Positions 15,686 to 29,475 of a stretch of 55,000 bases of DNA are shown here, piece after piece. Under the pieces are notes generated by a model. The model ran no database searches and had not been told where the DNA came from. It was given only the letters and a program-made list of their open reading frames with translations. The DNA comes from Neocallimastix lanati (nom. inval.) (lineage: Eukaryota; Neocallimastigomycota; Neocallimastigomycetes; Neocallimastigales; Neocallimastigaceae). The position numbers were made by a program, and so were the translations under genes. Each line of letters starts with the position of its first letter. Position 1 is the first letter of the stretch. The stretch is from contig JACVTC010000006.1 in NCBI GenBank assembly GCA_016946835.1, forward strand, positions 1,830,001 through 1,885,000, given 5' to 3'.

Positions 15686-17244
15686 TTAAAATCCTTTCTT
15701 TAAACGTCTTGAATAATTCATATACCAATTATTAATTTCCCACATATTAGGATTTTCTACATACTTGGAAGGATGATTATCTAACAAATAAAAAATTCGT
15801 TCATTAATATTATATTTACATGAGAGAATACGGGCTCGTTCAATAGGAATCCATACCCCTTTCAAATGGAATGGAGCGTTTTTAACTACATCTCGTACAG
15901 GTTCATTCTTTAAAATAGCATCTCGTTTACCTCGTGTTAATCCTGCTACATTTAAAAGTTTGGTACCATTAATAAATTGATTATCAAATCGACGAGATAC
16001 AATCTTATCCCCTATTTCAATTTGATATACATAGGTATTTTGATCAATCCAAGGAATTAACGTAATCTTTGGAATAATATTTGTCTTTGGTTGAATATTT
16101 TGAATATCCCTTTTCATATATGAATAGGAATTGAAATTGTTTGTATTAATATTAGAATTGGTTAAATGATTAGAGGCACCATAAGTTGTACTACTAGTCT
16201 TTCTTATATTATTAGTAGTAGTTTTACTAGTAGTATTAGTTTTAGTTGCATTTGAAGTAGAAGTAGAAGTAGAAGTAGAAGTGGCAGTTGCAGTAGCAGT
16301 GGTAGAGGTGGTAGTAGTGGTACTAGTAGTACTAGCACTAGTAATAGTATTATTTGGTAAAGTTGAAGTAGAAGGTGAAAAATGTTTAGAAGTTTGAGTA
16401 AGACTTGGATGTTGACTTTTTGATTGGTTTTTAAATCCTTGATTAATAGTTAAATTTTGTTCTTGCTTTTGATGATGCATATTATTATTATTATTATTGT
16501 TACTATCAATTTTACTACTACTACTACTACTATTGTTATTATTATTATCATTATCATTATTATTATTACTACTACTACTAGCAAATTCCATAGGATTTAA
16601 TACAAAAGAACCTTTACTGGTTGGTAAAGCAGATGAAGAAGTAGGATGATGAATACCTAAAGTTGATGAATTATATGGGACAGAAGATATGAAGTAATTA
16701 TTATCAATAGTTGGAGGTGAAATAGGAGTTCGAATAGTATTTTCAACATTTTGATTAGAATTTAATTGTTGTTTTGGCGTTAATATCGAGGTCATTTTTG
16801 GTATCTTGAGAGCTGTTTTTATATTTTTGATATTATTCATTGTGGTATCTTCTGAAAGAGTTGGTGTATGAATTGGTGTAATTAAACAAGTATTATCTTT
16901 TCCTTGTACAGTTAATGAAGATTCTACTGAATTTGAACGAGATGGAATAGGAGAAGATTGATTTGATGTCGTTTCTAAATTTTTAATAGTTGAATTTGTA
17001 ATGGAGGGTGATTGAATTATATTATTTCCTAATATATTTTTAATTGTTTCTTCACTCTTTTCTTTTCCTTTAATTTTATTAGTCTTCTTTTTCTTATTAA
17101 CCTTTTTTAGATCTTCACTACTTTTTTTCTTAACAGCACCCTTTGTTTTCTTAGTTTTTCTTATTTTATCTTTAACATTAATAATAAAATATAATAATAA
17201 AAAAAAAAAAAAAAAAAAAAAAAAATATTAATTATACAATGTTT

Positions 17245-17281
<37 letters not shown>

Positions 17282-20200
17282 TTATATTTATAATAATAGT
17301 TTTAAAAAATTATATTTATAATAATAATAATAATAATAATTTAATATAATTTATATTGTTATTAATTATTATCATTGAATATATATACATATATATATAA
17401 TAGTTTTAAAAAATCATATTTATAATAATAATAATAATAATAAAAATTTAATATAATTTATATTATTATTAATTATTATCATTGAATATATACCTATACA
17501 TATACATATATATATAATAGTTTTATAAAATTATATTTATAATAATAATAATAATTTATTATAATTTATATTATTATTAATTACTATCATTGAATATATA
17601 CATATATATATACATATATATAATAGTTTTATAAAATTATATTTATAATAATAATAATAATTTATTATAATTTATATTATTATTAACTATAATCATTGAA
17701 TATATACATATACATATATATATAATAAGTTTTATAAAATTATACTTATAATAATAATAATAATTTATTATAATTTATATTATTATTAATTATTATCATT
17801 GAATATATACATATATATATACATAATATATATATATATATATATCATTTATATCTAGAAAAATTATTTATTTATTTTTATTATGTCTCTATTTTGAAGA
17901 GTTTACCTTTAATAGTACTCGATTTTTTATTTAATAATTTTTTATCCAATGTGGATTGATTAATTGTTTCATTATTTAAAGAATCTTGGGTAATTTTATT
18001 ATTATTATAAATTGTCGTATTGGCTTTTATTAAATCATTAGATACCTCATCTATTATTTGTTCCTTCTTAATACTTTCTTTTATTAATTTATTTTCTTCT
18101 TTTAATACTTTGAATGATTCATTATTTTCATTAATTAAACTTTTATTAGGATCACTATCATTAAATTCAATTTTAACCTTTGTATTTTTAAGATCTATAA
18201 TATAATATATAATATTAGTATTAATTATAATAATAATAAATATTATAATATATAATATAATAAAATAATATTATTATTAATAATGAGAAAAATAATAATA
18301 ATAAATAAATAAATAAAATTAAAATTAAAATTAAAATTAAAATAAAAAATTAAATAAAATAAAAATAAATAAATGCCAATTATAATATTTATTGCTAATG
18401 CTATCAATAGTAATTAACTTTTATATCTATATCTTATATCATCTATATATATATCTATGAACAAATTTTATTCTTTTATTTTCCTATTTTTTTCCTTTTT
18501 ATTTTTTTTTTTTTTTTTTTTTTTACCTTCAGATTTATTGGCTTCAGATAAGTAATATGGATTTAATCCAATTAATGAATTCGTTCCTTTTCTATATAAT
18601 TTTAATTTTTCTTCATGACCTAAAATATTATAATTGATGGGTAAAGAGGGTGAATTTTCTAATTTTATATTCATATTCGAAGGTGTCGTTTTCATTCCAG
18701 TCATCGTATTATAAGTAGAGGCAGCAGCCACGGCATTATACATTGGATTTAATTTATTTGGAGCAGCTACAGTGGCGTCTTCATGCATTCCTGAAAGATA
18801 ATTAATTTGTTGAGATAAATCTAATGATGATGGTATGGCAGTAGCTACTCTTTCATTTCTATTTGGAAGACCAATGAATTGTTGATTCCAGAGTGGAAGA
18901 GGATAGGTGGATGAACGACCATACCTTGCATTTAAATCATAATTTTGTTTTAATTTTTCAAAATTATTATTTAAAGAATTTATATTTTGAAGAGAATTAA
19001 GTGAAGAACTAGTGGAGGTTGCATCCGTTGCAGTTAACGGACTTTTCATAACATCTAATTTATTAGGATACAAAATATCTACTGTAGTAGTAGCATCAGC
19101 AATAGCACCACCAACAACAGTACCAGTATCAACACCAGTGCCAACACCAGCACTAGTACTAACAGCATTTGCATTCATATTAATATTAGTATTGGTATTA
19201 GTATTAGTATTTGTATTTGTATCAGTATTAGCAATAGTAGTGGCAGCACCAGCAACATTTGTATTAGTATTTACATTTGAAGTACCAATACCAATACCAG
19301 CACCAACGCCAATACCAACACCAACGCCAACTCCAACACCATTACCGGTACCTGCACCAGTACCGGTAACATTAATAGTAGGGGCCGAAGGTAAAGGTGA
19401 AGTCATATATAAATTTTTATGAAAAAGATTTGGATTTTGTTGATAGAGGGCAGATCGACGAATAAAAGCTTTTTGATTCATTGCATTTATAGTATTATTA
19501 TATCGATGAAGTGTAGTATATGGATGATAATAATTTATCTTACTACGTTTAACATTTTTCCGTAATCTTTGATGATTATTAATTAAAAGTGGATTTGTTT
19601 GTAAACCTGGAATACCTAAAAGTGTAGATGAAGGTGAAGGTGAATGTGAAGCTTGATAACCTAATTGTTCATTTCTAAATAAATAATTATTTAAATTTTG
19701 ATTATTTAAATTTTGATAAAGTAAAGCTTTTTTAGTCTGCTCAAGAATAAATTTTTTTCTTAAAAGTTCAGTGGCTGACATCGTATTTCCTACTCCTACT
19801 CCTACTCCTACTCTTCCTAAACGTAACTGATTTTGAATTATTCTTTCATTAATATTAGTGATTTTTTCAGCATTAGAAAGTGTTGAAGAAGATGGATTTA
19901 ACGAATTCATATTTATCATCGGTAAATTATATTGATTTGGAAAGGAACCTAATAATTTTCGATCAACAGGAGTACTATCCGTAATACTTTTTGGTTCAAA
20001 TTTAACTGAACTATTTAAATCGGGATGTAATACTGCATTAGAATTATCTTTTCCTTCGTTATCAACACTCAATGAAGATAAAGGATTTGATGATGAAGAA
20101 GAAGTAGTAGAATAGGTATTTTTTAAGGAATTAAAAACATCGCTTAGAGCTTCGGTATTATAAGGGGTTGAAGACATATATGAAGCTGAAGAAGGAGTGT

Positions 20201-23200
20201 TCAATAGCTGTTGATTATTTAAAGATGATGCTAGAGTGGAAGAGGAGAGTTCACTTTTTGAAAAATCAGTAAGACCAGTAGATTCAGTAAGACCAGTAGA
20301 ATCAATAAGACCAGTAGTAGAATCAGTAGTACCAATAGAACCAGTAGTACCAATAGAACCAGTAAGACCAGTAGAATCAATAAGACCAGTAGTAGAATCA
20401 GTAGTACCAATAGAACCAGTAAGACCAGTATAATCAGTAAGACCAGTAGAATCAGTAAGACCAGTAGAATCAATAAGACCAGTAGAATCAATAAGACCAG
20501 TAGAATCAGTAGTACCAATAGAATCAGTAAGACCAGTAGAATCAGTAGGACCAAATTTGGCTTTTTGAATTAATTCGTTTTGCGAATTCATGATTACGTC
20601 TGACTTATTTTGATATAAGAGAGATAATAAAGAATTAGAGCCTTCAGGTTTAACTACATTATTTTTTAATACGGTAGAATAATTTACCAGATCCTGTTTT
20701 AATAAATTGGAAGAACTATTATTTTTTATAGTATTTTCAGAGTTCAAGGTTTTTTCTGATGTAGGTACCGATAATTCATGATCATTATCAATATTCATAT
20801 TCATTGCAGTATCATCATTTTTAAGAGCTTCATGGAAAAATGAAGTTTCATCTATAGTGGTGGTTGGAGCAAGTTGAAAATGACCTAAATCCTCTTTATT
20901 GTCCATTAACAATTGTTGGTAGGTATTTAATGTTGAAAACAAAGATGGATTCGTTTCAGATTTTAGTGGATGGCTTGATGATTCTGATGTATTTACCGAA
21001 GTAAAATGGGTTTCATTATTATTTATTTTTATTTTATCATTGTTGGTCTTTAATTGAGAAGAAAGATTATTATTATTCAATGAATTTAAAGAATGATCCT
21101 CAATAAATGAACTTCCTTGATTTGGAAGAGTATCATTTGGAACAGAGACTATATCCGTCATTGTCAAATCATTAGAAATTGTTGAAGAATTCTGAAATAT
21201 AGATGTTGGAGATAAAAATTGACTTGTTGTTGGAATCTGCGTACTAGTTGAAATAGAAGCGACGCTTGAAAGTAATGATGAAGAGGATAATGGGATTGAA
21301 GGAAATGAACTAGGATATAACATTCCAGTAGTATTACCTGAAATATATGGTAAATCAAGAGAACCTGATGATAACGTACTATTTAAATTTAATGATTCTG
21401 AATTAAATATGTCTGTTAAATTAATCTGATTTTCATCTTCTGATATTTTATTACTCATTTTATCGAAAGCAACAGGAGAAGGAACAGAATCTTTTTCATT
21501 AGTTATCATTGATGTATCTATTAGTGACATGGTTAAATCGTCAGGTATGATATTTAAAGAACTCCTTGTTAAATCATTATTACTATCCAAAGAAGTAGAG
21601 GTTATAGTAGTAGTAGTAGTAGTAGTAATTGAATTAAGCAATGGTACAGATTCAGAAGATAACTTTGAATTTTTATTTAAATTTTCATTAACAATGGATT
21701 CCGAGGCTAAAGCAGACTTCCCAATTTCATTATTACTATTATTAACTTGTAAATCCTTCAGAGTTGAAACTTGATTATTATATTTATTTTCAAGTAAAGA
21801 AGAATACTTGGTCGATAATGAATTATCCAATGAAGCATTTGTAGTTACTGTTGACATCTGAATATCAAAGGTTTTAATTGACGGTGAATTAGATAAAGAT
21901 GGATTAAATAATGATGTTGATTCTAAATCTAATTTTCCAGCTGTTAATAAATCACGACTGATGATATCATTTGAAAAATTAAATGATTGATCTAAATTAC
22001 TTTGATTATTTTCATGAGTTTCTAATTTTGATGTTAATGTTCCTGTTGTATTATTGGTTATAGTCGTTAATGCAGATTTTGTACTGATATTAGTAGTAGG
22101 GGTAGAAGAGTTTTTACTTATATTATTGTTATTATAAGATTTATTCTCTGCTTTTTTACTTTTACTAGTATCTTTACTTTTACTACTACTGCTAGTAATA
22201 CTATTATTATTATTACTATTATTATTACTATTACTATTATTACTTTTACTATTATTACTTTTACTATTATTAATTTTACTATTATTACTTTTACTATTAT
22301 TAATTTTACTATTATTACTTTTACTATTATTACTTTTACTATTATTACTATTACTATTATTACTATTACTATTATTACTATTCTTTTTACTACTACTACT
22401 ACTATTATTATTATTATTATTACTATTATTTATATTTATATTTAATTTATTATCAAAAGAAGTTGATGTAATGTTAGATGATTTAATTGATGAATTTGAA
22501 GATGAAGATATTTTTGATGGATCCATTGATGCTGTAACAATACTCTGTGAATTCTTATCTAACTTTGATTTTGATTTTTGATTTGATTTTAATTTTGAAA
22601 TTTGATTTTTATTAGTACCCTCTTCATTTGAAGGTAATGGTGTTGAAACTTTTGCCATTTCTGTTGATGACGAATCAATGGACGTTGTTTTTAAATATAC
22701 TAAATATTTTGATGATATATCAGACGAAGATTTTGTTGATAATAATGATTTTTTATTTTCTAGATTTAATGCTTGATTATTTATTGGTATTAAAATATTA
22801 TCTATATAAAAATTCAAGAAACAGATATAAATTAATATATTTAAAGTTTATTATAAAAAATTTTTTTTGCTAATTAATTATTAAAATTTATATTAATTTA
22901 TTAATTTTTTTTTAAAGTATTTTACCTAAATTAATTTTCGTTGTTGATTGATCAGATAATTTACTATTCTTTAATTTTACAGAAATTCTTTTGGTGGTAT
23001 TATTATCTTTTGGTATTAATAAATTTGAATTACTTTTATTATTATTATCCTTTAATTAAATATATATAATTTTAAATATTAAATTTAGTTTTTTTTATAT
23101 TTAATTATATATTTTTATTTATTTGTTTATTTATTTATCTATTTATTTATTTTATTTTATTTTATTATATTATATTTTATTTTATTTTATTTTATTTTAT

Positions 23201-24082
23201 TTTATTTTATTTTATTTTATTCAATCTGTACTTTATATTCATATTCTACTATTTATTTTATTTTATTTTATTTTATTTTATTTTATTTTATTTTATTTTA
23301 TTTTATTTTATTTTATTTTATTTTATTTTATTTTATTTTATTTTATTTTATTTTATTTTATTTTATTTTATTTTATTTTATTTTATTTTATTTTATTTTA
23401 TTTTATTTTATTTTATTTTATTTTATTTTATTTTATTTTATTTTATTTTATTTTATTTTATTTTATTTTATTTTATTTTATTTTATTTTATTTTATTTTA
23501 TTTTATTTTATTTTATTTTATTTTATTTTATTTTATTTTATTTTATTTTATTTTATTTTATTTTATTTTATTTTATTTTATTTTATTTTATTTTATTTTA
23601 TTTTATTTTATTTTATTTTATTTTATTTTATTTTATTTTATTTTATTTTATTTTATTTTATTTTATTTTATTTTATTTTATTTTATTTTATTTTATTTTA
23701 TTTTATTTTATTTTATTTTATTTTATTTATTATATTATATTTATTATATTATATTATATTATATTATATTTTATCGTTTTAACAAAGATATATTGAAATA
23801 TATATATAGTCTATCTATCAGAATAATTATTAAAACACAAAATAAAAATTATAATAATTGAATATTTACTTGATTTTTCGAAGTTTGAATTTTTAATGAG
23901 TTTACTTTATTTGTGGAGGCTAATTTTAAAGAGTTTTTTTTCATATCAGAATTGATTTTCATTAAATTTTTATTTAAAAAATTATAATTAATTTCGATAT
24001 TTTCTTTAATAGTTGAATGTTGATTTTTTATTGAATTTTGAGATAATTTTTTACTATTATAATTAATATTTCGACTTGGCAT
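15686..24082 (-). CDS. Giant APSES-domain transcription factor
   Basis: Five exons join in phase: 24082-23870, 23049-22926, 22801-18527, 18194-17907 and 17169-15686, giving 2,127 residues. Nearly all is low-complexity: Ser/Asn tracts, KSNNS repeats (~22200-22400), a GLTDST repeat block, Gly/Val and Asn/Thr runs, and a Thr/Ser/Ala tract. The last ~126 residues are an APSES (KilA-N-like) DNA-binding domain: SRRFDNQFINGTKLLNVAGL, TRGKRDAILKNE, HLKGVWIPIERA, and a helix ending in SRRLKKGF. APSES proteins (StuA, Sok2/Phd1, Efg1 types) bind DNA through a winged-helix-like fold and control development and morphology in fungi. Family members are usually ~400-900 residues with the domain near the N-terminus or middle, so this size and C-terminal position are unusual. 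The alternative is two genes, with a promoter hidden in the 18526-18195 gap, but phase 1 continuity at three junctions argues for one. The domain call is very secure; the one-gene model is probable. Confidence 0.82.
17297..17835. repeat. ~105-bp tandem repeat in APSES intron 4
   Basis: Five copies of a 103-117-bp unit start at about 17297, 17401, 17518, 17624 and 17727. Each contains TAGTTTTATAAAATTATATT, an (ATA)n run, TTTATATTATTATTAATTA, TCATTGAATATATAC and a TATATACA run. The array accounts for most of the intron 17906-17170; a 36-nt poly-A run begins it near 17190. Confidence 0.85.
20257..20560 (-). repeat. 18-bp coding minisatellite (GLTDST repeats)
   Basis: Inside exon 3 of the APSES gene about 16 units of 18 bp (some with a 3-bp insertion) encode GLTDST, with variants GLIDST, GTTDST and GTTGSI. 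The unit length is a multiple of three, so copy-number change keeps the frame. Other frames read as LVLLILLVLL or RPVESIRPV and are by-products. Confidence 0.92.
23257..23737. repeat. (TTTTA)n pentanucleotide array in APSES intron 1
   Basis: About 96 uninterrupted TTTTA units (TAAAA on the transcribed sense strand) form ~480 bp. A shorter array of the same unit at 23150-23220 is separated by a ~35-bp unique piece. The whole lies within intron 23869-23050. A pure array this long should be length-polymorphic. Confidence 0.97.
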
Positions 24083-25437
24083 ATCACGAAATAATTAAAT
24101 AAATAAATAATTTAAAAAATTTTATTCTATATAAAATTACAATAAATTATAATTATTATTGTTGTTATTTTAATAAAAATGCAATATATATTATAAAAAT
24201 TAAGAAATAGTAATATCTTCTTTTGTTTCCTTTTTAATTATGATTGCTTATTTTATTATATTTTATTATTTAAAAAGTTCAATAGGTAAATATATATATT
24301 TTTTTTAACAAAATATATATATATATATAAATAGTTTATTTCGGAAAATTTTATTGTTATTATTAAAATTTTTATGTTTTAATACTTTAATACAATAATA
24401 TTATTGATTATTTATGATATTGAATATTTAGTGAGTTATTTTACAAGTAAAACTAAAAATTTATTATATTTCTTTATTAAGTTGAATTATATAAAATATG
24501 AAATGTATATGCGCTTCTTTCAAAGAAAATTATTTTATACTATTGAAGTTGTTATTTGATGTTATTTATTTCTTAATTACTTTTAAAAAAAAAATATTTT
24601 AAATTTGGTATTGCACTTTTTTTAGTATAATACAAATTATATATTATTAAAATTATATTTAATTAAATTTTTAGTACTGTTAAAACAAATAAAAAAAAGA
24701 AAAAAGGTCTTATTTTCGATTCTTATTAAAAATAATTTACTTAAAAAAAAATAATATATATATACTACGATTCTTATTCTATAACTATAAAATTATGGTA
24801 CAAAAAAATATTAAAATAAAAATAAAAATAAAAATATTAAATACTTATAACTAAAAAATAAAAAAAATATTAATAATAATTTTACATTAAGAAAAAAAAA
24901 TAAATTATAAATATTATAAATATGAATAATCACTAATTAAAAAATTTTATTTCAAATAGTATATAATATTTTTTTTTTCTTTAAAAAAAAAAAATTATAT
25001 TATTATTCTATATAAAAATAATATATAGTTGCAGTGAAAATATTAATATTATTTATAAAAATTATTGTTGTATTAGAAGATTAATTCAGATCTTTGATAT
25101 TGTCTATAAAATAAATACTAATAAATAAATAAACAATAATAATTTATTATTATATTTTTTTATTTATATAGGTAAATATTTTTGTTTTTTTTTAAAAAAA
25201 AAAAAAAATTGAAATTTATCTAACTATAAGTTTATATAGGCTAAGTAAAAAAATTTTTTTAAAAATATTTTTGTTATTACAGTTATTTTGTAAAAAATTG
25301 TATCTTATTTCTTTTCTTTTTTTTTTTTTTATAATATAAATTAATTTATATTAATATATATATTTATTTTTAATTCTATTTTTTTTATTTGTAATAGATT
25401 TCTTTTTACTGTATTCGTCTATATATATTTTTGTTAC

Positions 25438-25470
<33 letters not shown>

Positions 25471-26459
25471 ATTTTTTTTTATTTAATTTCTTTTTTTATT
25501 CTTTTTTTTTTTTGGTAAAGGAAAATTATGAAAATAAATATAATATAAATCTAAAATAAAATTATATATTTCAATAACTACTCTAAATTATATATTACCC
25601 TATTTTTTCTAATTTTGCTTTTATTTGAATTTAGTCTTTTTTCATTTTTATATTTATATTAGAAATTTAATATTCTATATACTCGACATATTAATTGTAT
25701 ATATAATAATTGAAATATCTACATATAACTATAATATCTTTATATAATTATATTAATGTTTTAATTTTTTTATATAATGATTTTAAATTTTTAAAATATC
25801 AAAATCTTAAATAAAAAGACATTTTATTCTTGTACTATTCTAATTTTGATTTTGTTTTTAAAGATTTATATTTAAATCTTTCTATAAATATAAATATTAA
25901 AAAGTCAATTCTATTTAATATTTATCGTTCAATAAAACTAAATAAAATTTTAATCACTTAATAATTTTAAATTAAAACAAAAAATTAAGTCTTTATAATT
26001 TTTAATTTTATTAATATTTTAAATTCAATCTTGAAATGTAAATATTTGTATAATACTCATTTACTTGAATATTTTATTTTATTTTATTTCGCTGAAAAAA
26101 AATAAAATAAATAAATAAATCACAATAATAAATATTACTATTGATTATTATTTATTGAAGAATTATTTTGCATGTACTAATTTTATTGTAGTAGTATTAA
26201 TAAAATTTAATTTTTCTTTTTATGTTTTTATTATAATATTATAGTATTATAATATATAATTGATTTATAAGAAATATATATATAATATTTCTAATAATTA
26301 TAGGTAAAATATATATATATATAATAATAAAATAAATAAATTAAAATAAAAGATAAAAAATATTTATATTTAAGAAAAATAAATAAGATTACAATATAAT
26401 ATAAAAATAAATATTGTATTTTTAAATTTTATAAATAATATTAATTATATTTGCAACTA

Positions 26460-26498
<39 letters not shown>

Positions 26499-26998
26499 AG
26501 GTATTAGTAATAGAAAATAAAATAAAAAATTTTATAAAAATATATTTGAATTAATAATATAAAAAAAGATAAAAAAAATAATAATGTTTATATAAATAAT
26601 AATACGATTGAAATTTAGTATTTATAGAAAAAAAAAATAATAAATAAAATAACAAAAAAAAATATATAAAAGAAAAAAGGAGGGAAAAAATTAGCTTTTA
26701 TTTTAACAAAAGTAAAATGGAATGAATGAAAAAAAAATTTTTTTAAAAAATAAAAATTAAAAAAAAAAAAAAAAAAATTATTTAATATTTTTAATACTAT
26801 TTATATATATAATAATATATATAAATATATACATTAAAAAGTATTAATAATATAAAAAGTAATATATTTTCGTCAACTATTATATTGGTATAATATATAA
26901 TTAATATATTTAGATATATATTATAAAAAATATTATCCATTTAAGATTTGAGAAACGATGAGAAAAAGAAAAGGAGATTCATATAGAAAGTAGCGATG

Positions 26999-27032
<34 letters not shown>

Positions 27033-27471
27033 AAAAGAAACCATCACTATTTCCTCTTGGATAATTGCGAAGCTTTCTAAATGTTATAAAAAATAGGATA
27101 GGAAAGGATATATTTATTTAAATAGTTAAATGTTAATTATAATTTATATATTTAAATAGTTAAAATTGAATTACATTTTTATAATAAAGTATAGATATAA
27201 TAATTAAATTTACTATAATAATAGATTGTTGAATAATGGTAATAATTTATATATTAAATTTAAAATTTTAAATATTATCTATATTATATGATAAATAATG
27301 GAAAAATTATTATATATCAACTATTAAATATTAAAATAATAAATGTTAAATATTCAATAATATATATGAAATGTTAATTATTTAATAAAAAATATTAAAT
27401 ATTAAATAATTGATAATGTTATATTCAATAATCAATAAAATAAATAATAAATAATAAAAAAGAGTATTTAT

Positions 27472-27635
27472 TAATCAATAATAAATAATAAATAATAAAT
27501 AATAAATAATAAATAATTAAATAATAAATAATAAATAATAAATAATAAATAATAAATAATAAATAATAAATAATAAATAATAAATAATAAATAATAAATA
27601 ATAAATAATAAATAATAAATAATAAATAATTAAAT
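27472..27635. repeat. (AATAAAT)n heptanucleotide array
   Basis: About 23 AATAAAT units occur with one TTAAATAAT interruption near 27515. This is the A-rich orientation. Confidence 0.9.
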
Positions 27636-28861
27636 GTTAATAGAATATAAATATTGATTAATTAAAAATGAAAGGTTTTTTTTTTTTTTTTGTTTAACCT
27701 TTCTTCTTTCGATAGAATTAAAGAACTAATAAGTAAATGAATTTTTACAATTTAGTAAATATAGTAATATATATAAATTCTTGCATGTATAACAAAGACA
27801 TATGAAATATACAAATAAGCTAAATGTTCCTTATTTATTCTTTCTTTCTTTCTATTTTATTTTCAATAAGACATTAATAAAGAAAAGAAATAGTTTTTAT
27901 TTTTGTTATTCCTTATCAATTTAAAAAAAGAAAAAAAAAATTAGGAATATTTTATTGAACTCGTAATTATGAATATCACAAATGAATTAATTAATAATAA
28001 ATAAATAATTATGTAAATTTTATTTTTTATAAATATATAAATTTTCTATATTATTGTTTCTTTTCACATCTGTTTTATTGTTTCTTTTTATTTCTGTTGT
28101 ATTATTTGTTTTTGGGTGTAGTAATTATAATGTTTTATATCTTTAAATTCTACCTTCTTTATAATATAATCAGTTTAACTTTTCATATATAAAAAAAAAT
28201 TTTTCTTTTTTCTTTTTTTTTCTCTCTTTTATTATTTTGGTTAATTTTTATTTAAATGAAAGTTAATATATTATAATATATTACTATATATAGTAATATA
28301 TATGTAATTGTTGTTTTCAATATAAATTGTATTTAATATTGTCTAAATCTTTTATATTTAAATATATTATACTCAATTTTTTAATATATTTATAAAAGAA
28401 AAAAGTTTTATTTTTAAATTAATTATCCTTTTATGGTAATAATTATTTAAAAAAATTAACAAAAACAGAAAAAAATTTTCAACTGAAATTAAAAAATCAA
28501 TAAATTCAGTATTTGAATATATTAAACAATATATATTTATCAATTTGAATATAAATCAATATATATGGTATCTTATATTGATCATATATTAAATATAGTA
28601 TTTTATGTTTTAAATATAAATATTTAATATGATTAATATATGAGCTTCTCAATTCAATAACAAATAATTTTGTAATACCATATAAGGAATAAATTTAAAA
28701 TTTTTAATCTTTAAAAAATTTAAGTTTGTCATATTTAAATAATACTATATATTTTATATATATTACAGGTATACTTTATTATATTTATAAATATATTGAT
28801 AATAGTTTACAAAAGTTGGAATATCCATGTATATAAATTAACTATTTACTGGTTTAAAATA

Positions 28862-29118
28862 CATAATAAATAATAAATAACAAATAATAAATAATAAATA
28901 ATTAAATATTAATAATAGAATAATAAATAATTGAATAATAAATAATAAATAAAAAATAATAAATTATAAATAATTGAATAATAAATAAATAATAATTAAT
29001 AAATAATAATTAATAAATAATAATAAATAAATATTAAATAAATAAAAAATAATAAATTATAAATAATTGAATAATAAATAATAAATAATTAAATAATAAA
29101 TAATAAATAATAAATAAT
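28862..29118. repeat. Imperfect (AATAAAT)n array
   Basis: This is a degenerate A-rich heptanucleotide array with TTGAATAAT and AATTAAT variants, in the same orientation as the array at 27.5 kb. Confidence 0.85.
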
Positions 29119-29299
29119 AATATTTCATTTAAAAATATTAATTAAAAAAATTAAATAAAGAAAATATATTAAAGATAATAAATTTGATATATCATAATAT
29201 TAATAATATATTCTTCGGCTTTTTTTTTTTTTTATAGATATATTATATTATTAAAAATAATTATAAAATATAGGTTTAAACAATGATCAAGATTTTTAT

Positions 29300-29475
29300 A
29301 TTCCACTATTTATTTCTAATTTATTATTTATTATTTCTAATTTATTATTTATTATTTCTAATTTATTATTTATTATTTATTATTTACTATTTATTATTTA
29401 AATATTTAATTTTTAATATTTAATATCTATTATTTATTATTTCTTATTAATTTATTATTTATTCAATTATTTATA
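29300..29475. repeat. Imperfect (ATTTATT)n array, opposite orientation
   Basis: Short repeats of TTATTTATTATTTCTAATT type carry the T-rich strand on top, opposite to the arrays at 27.5 and 28.9 kb. Confidence 0.8.

Noticed and set aside
19012-19422. 136-residue Val/Pro-rich plus-strand ORF
   Set aside because: It is antisense to the low-complexity Gly/Val/Thr/Asn part of the APSES gene; its composition is explained by the sense repeats.
20231-20554. ORFs of LVLLILLVLL or RPVESIRPV type over the minisatellite
   Set aside because: They are alternative frames of the 18-bp GLTDST coding repeat in the APSES gene.
23123-23782. 219-residue (ILFYF)n ORF
   Set aside because: It is a translation of the pure TTTTA array inside an intron; a pentanucleotide repeat is open in every frame that lacks a stop.
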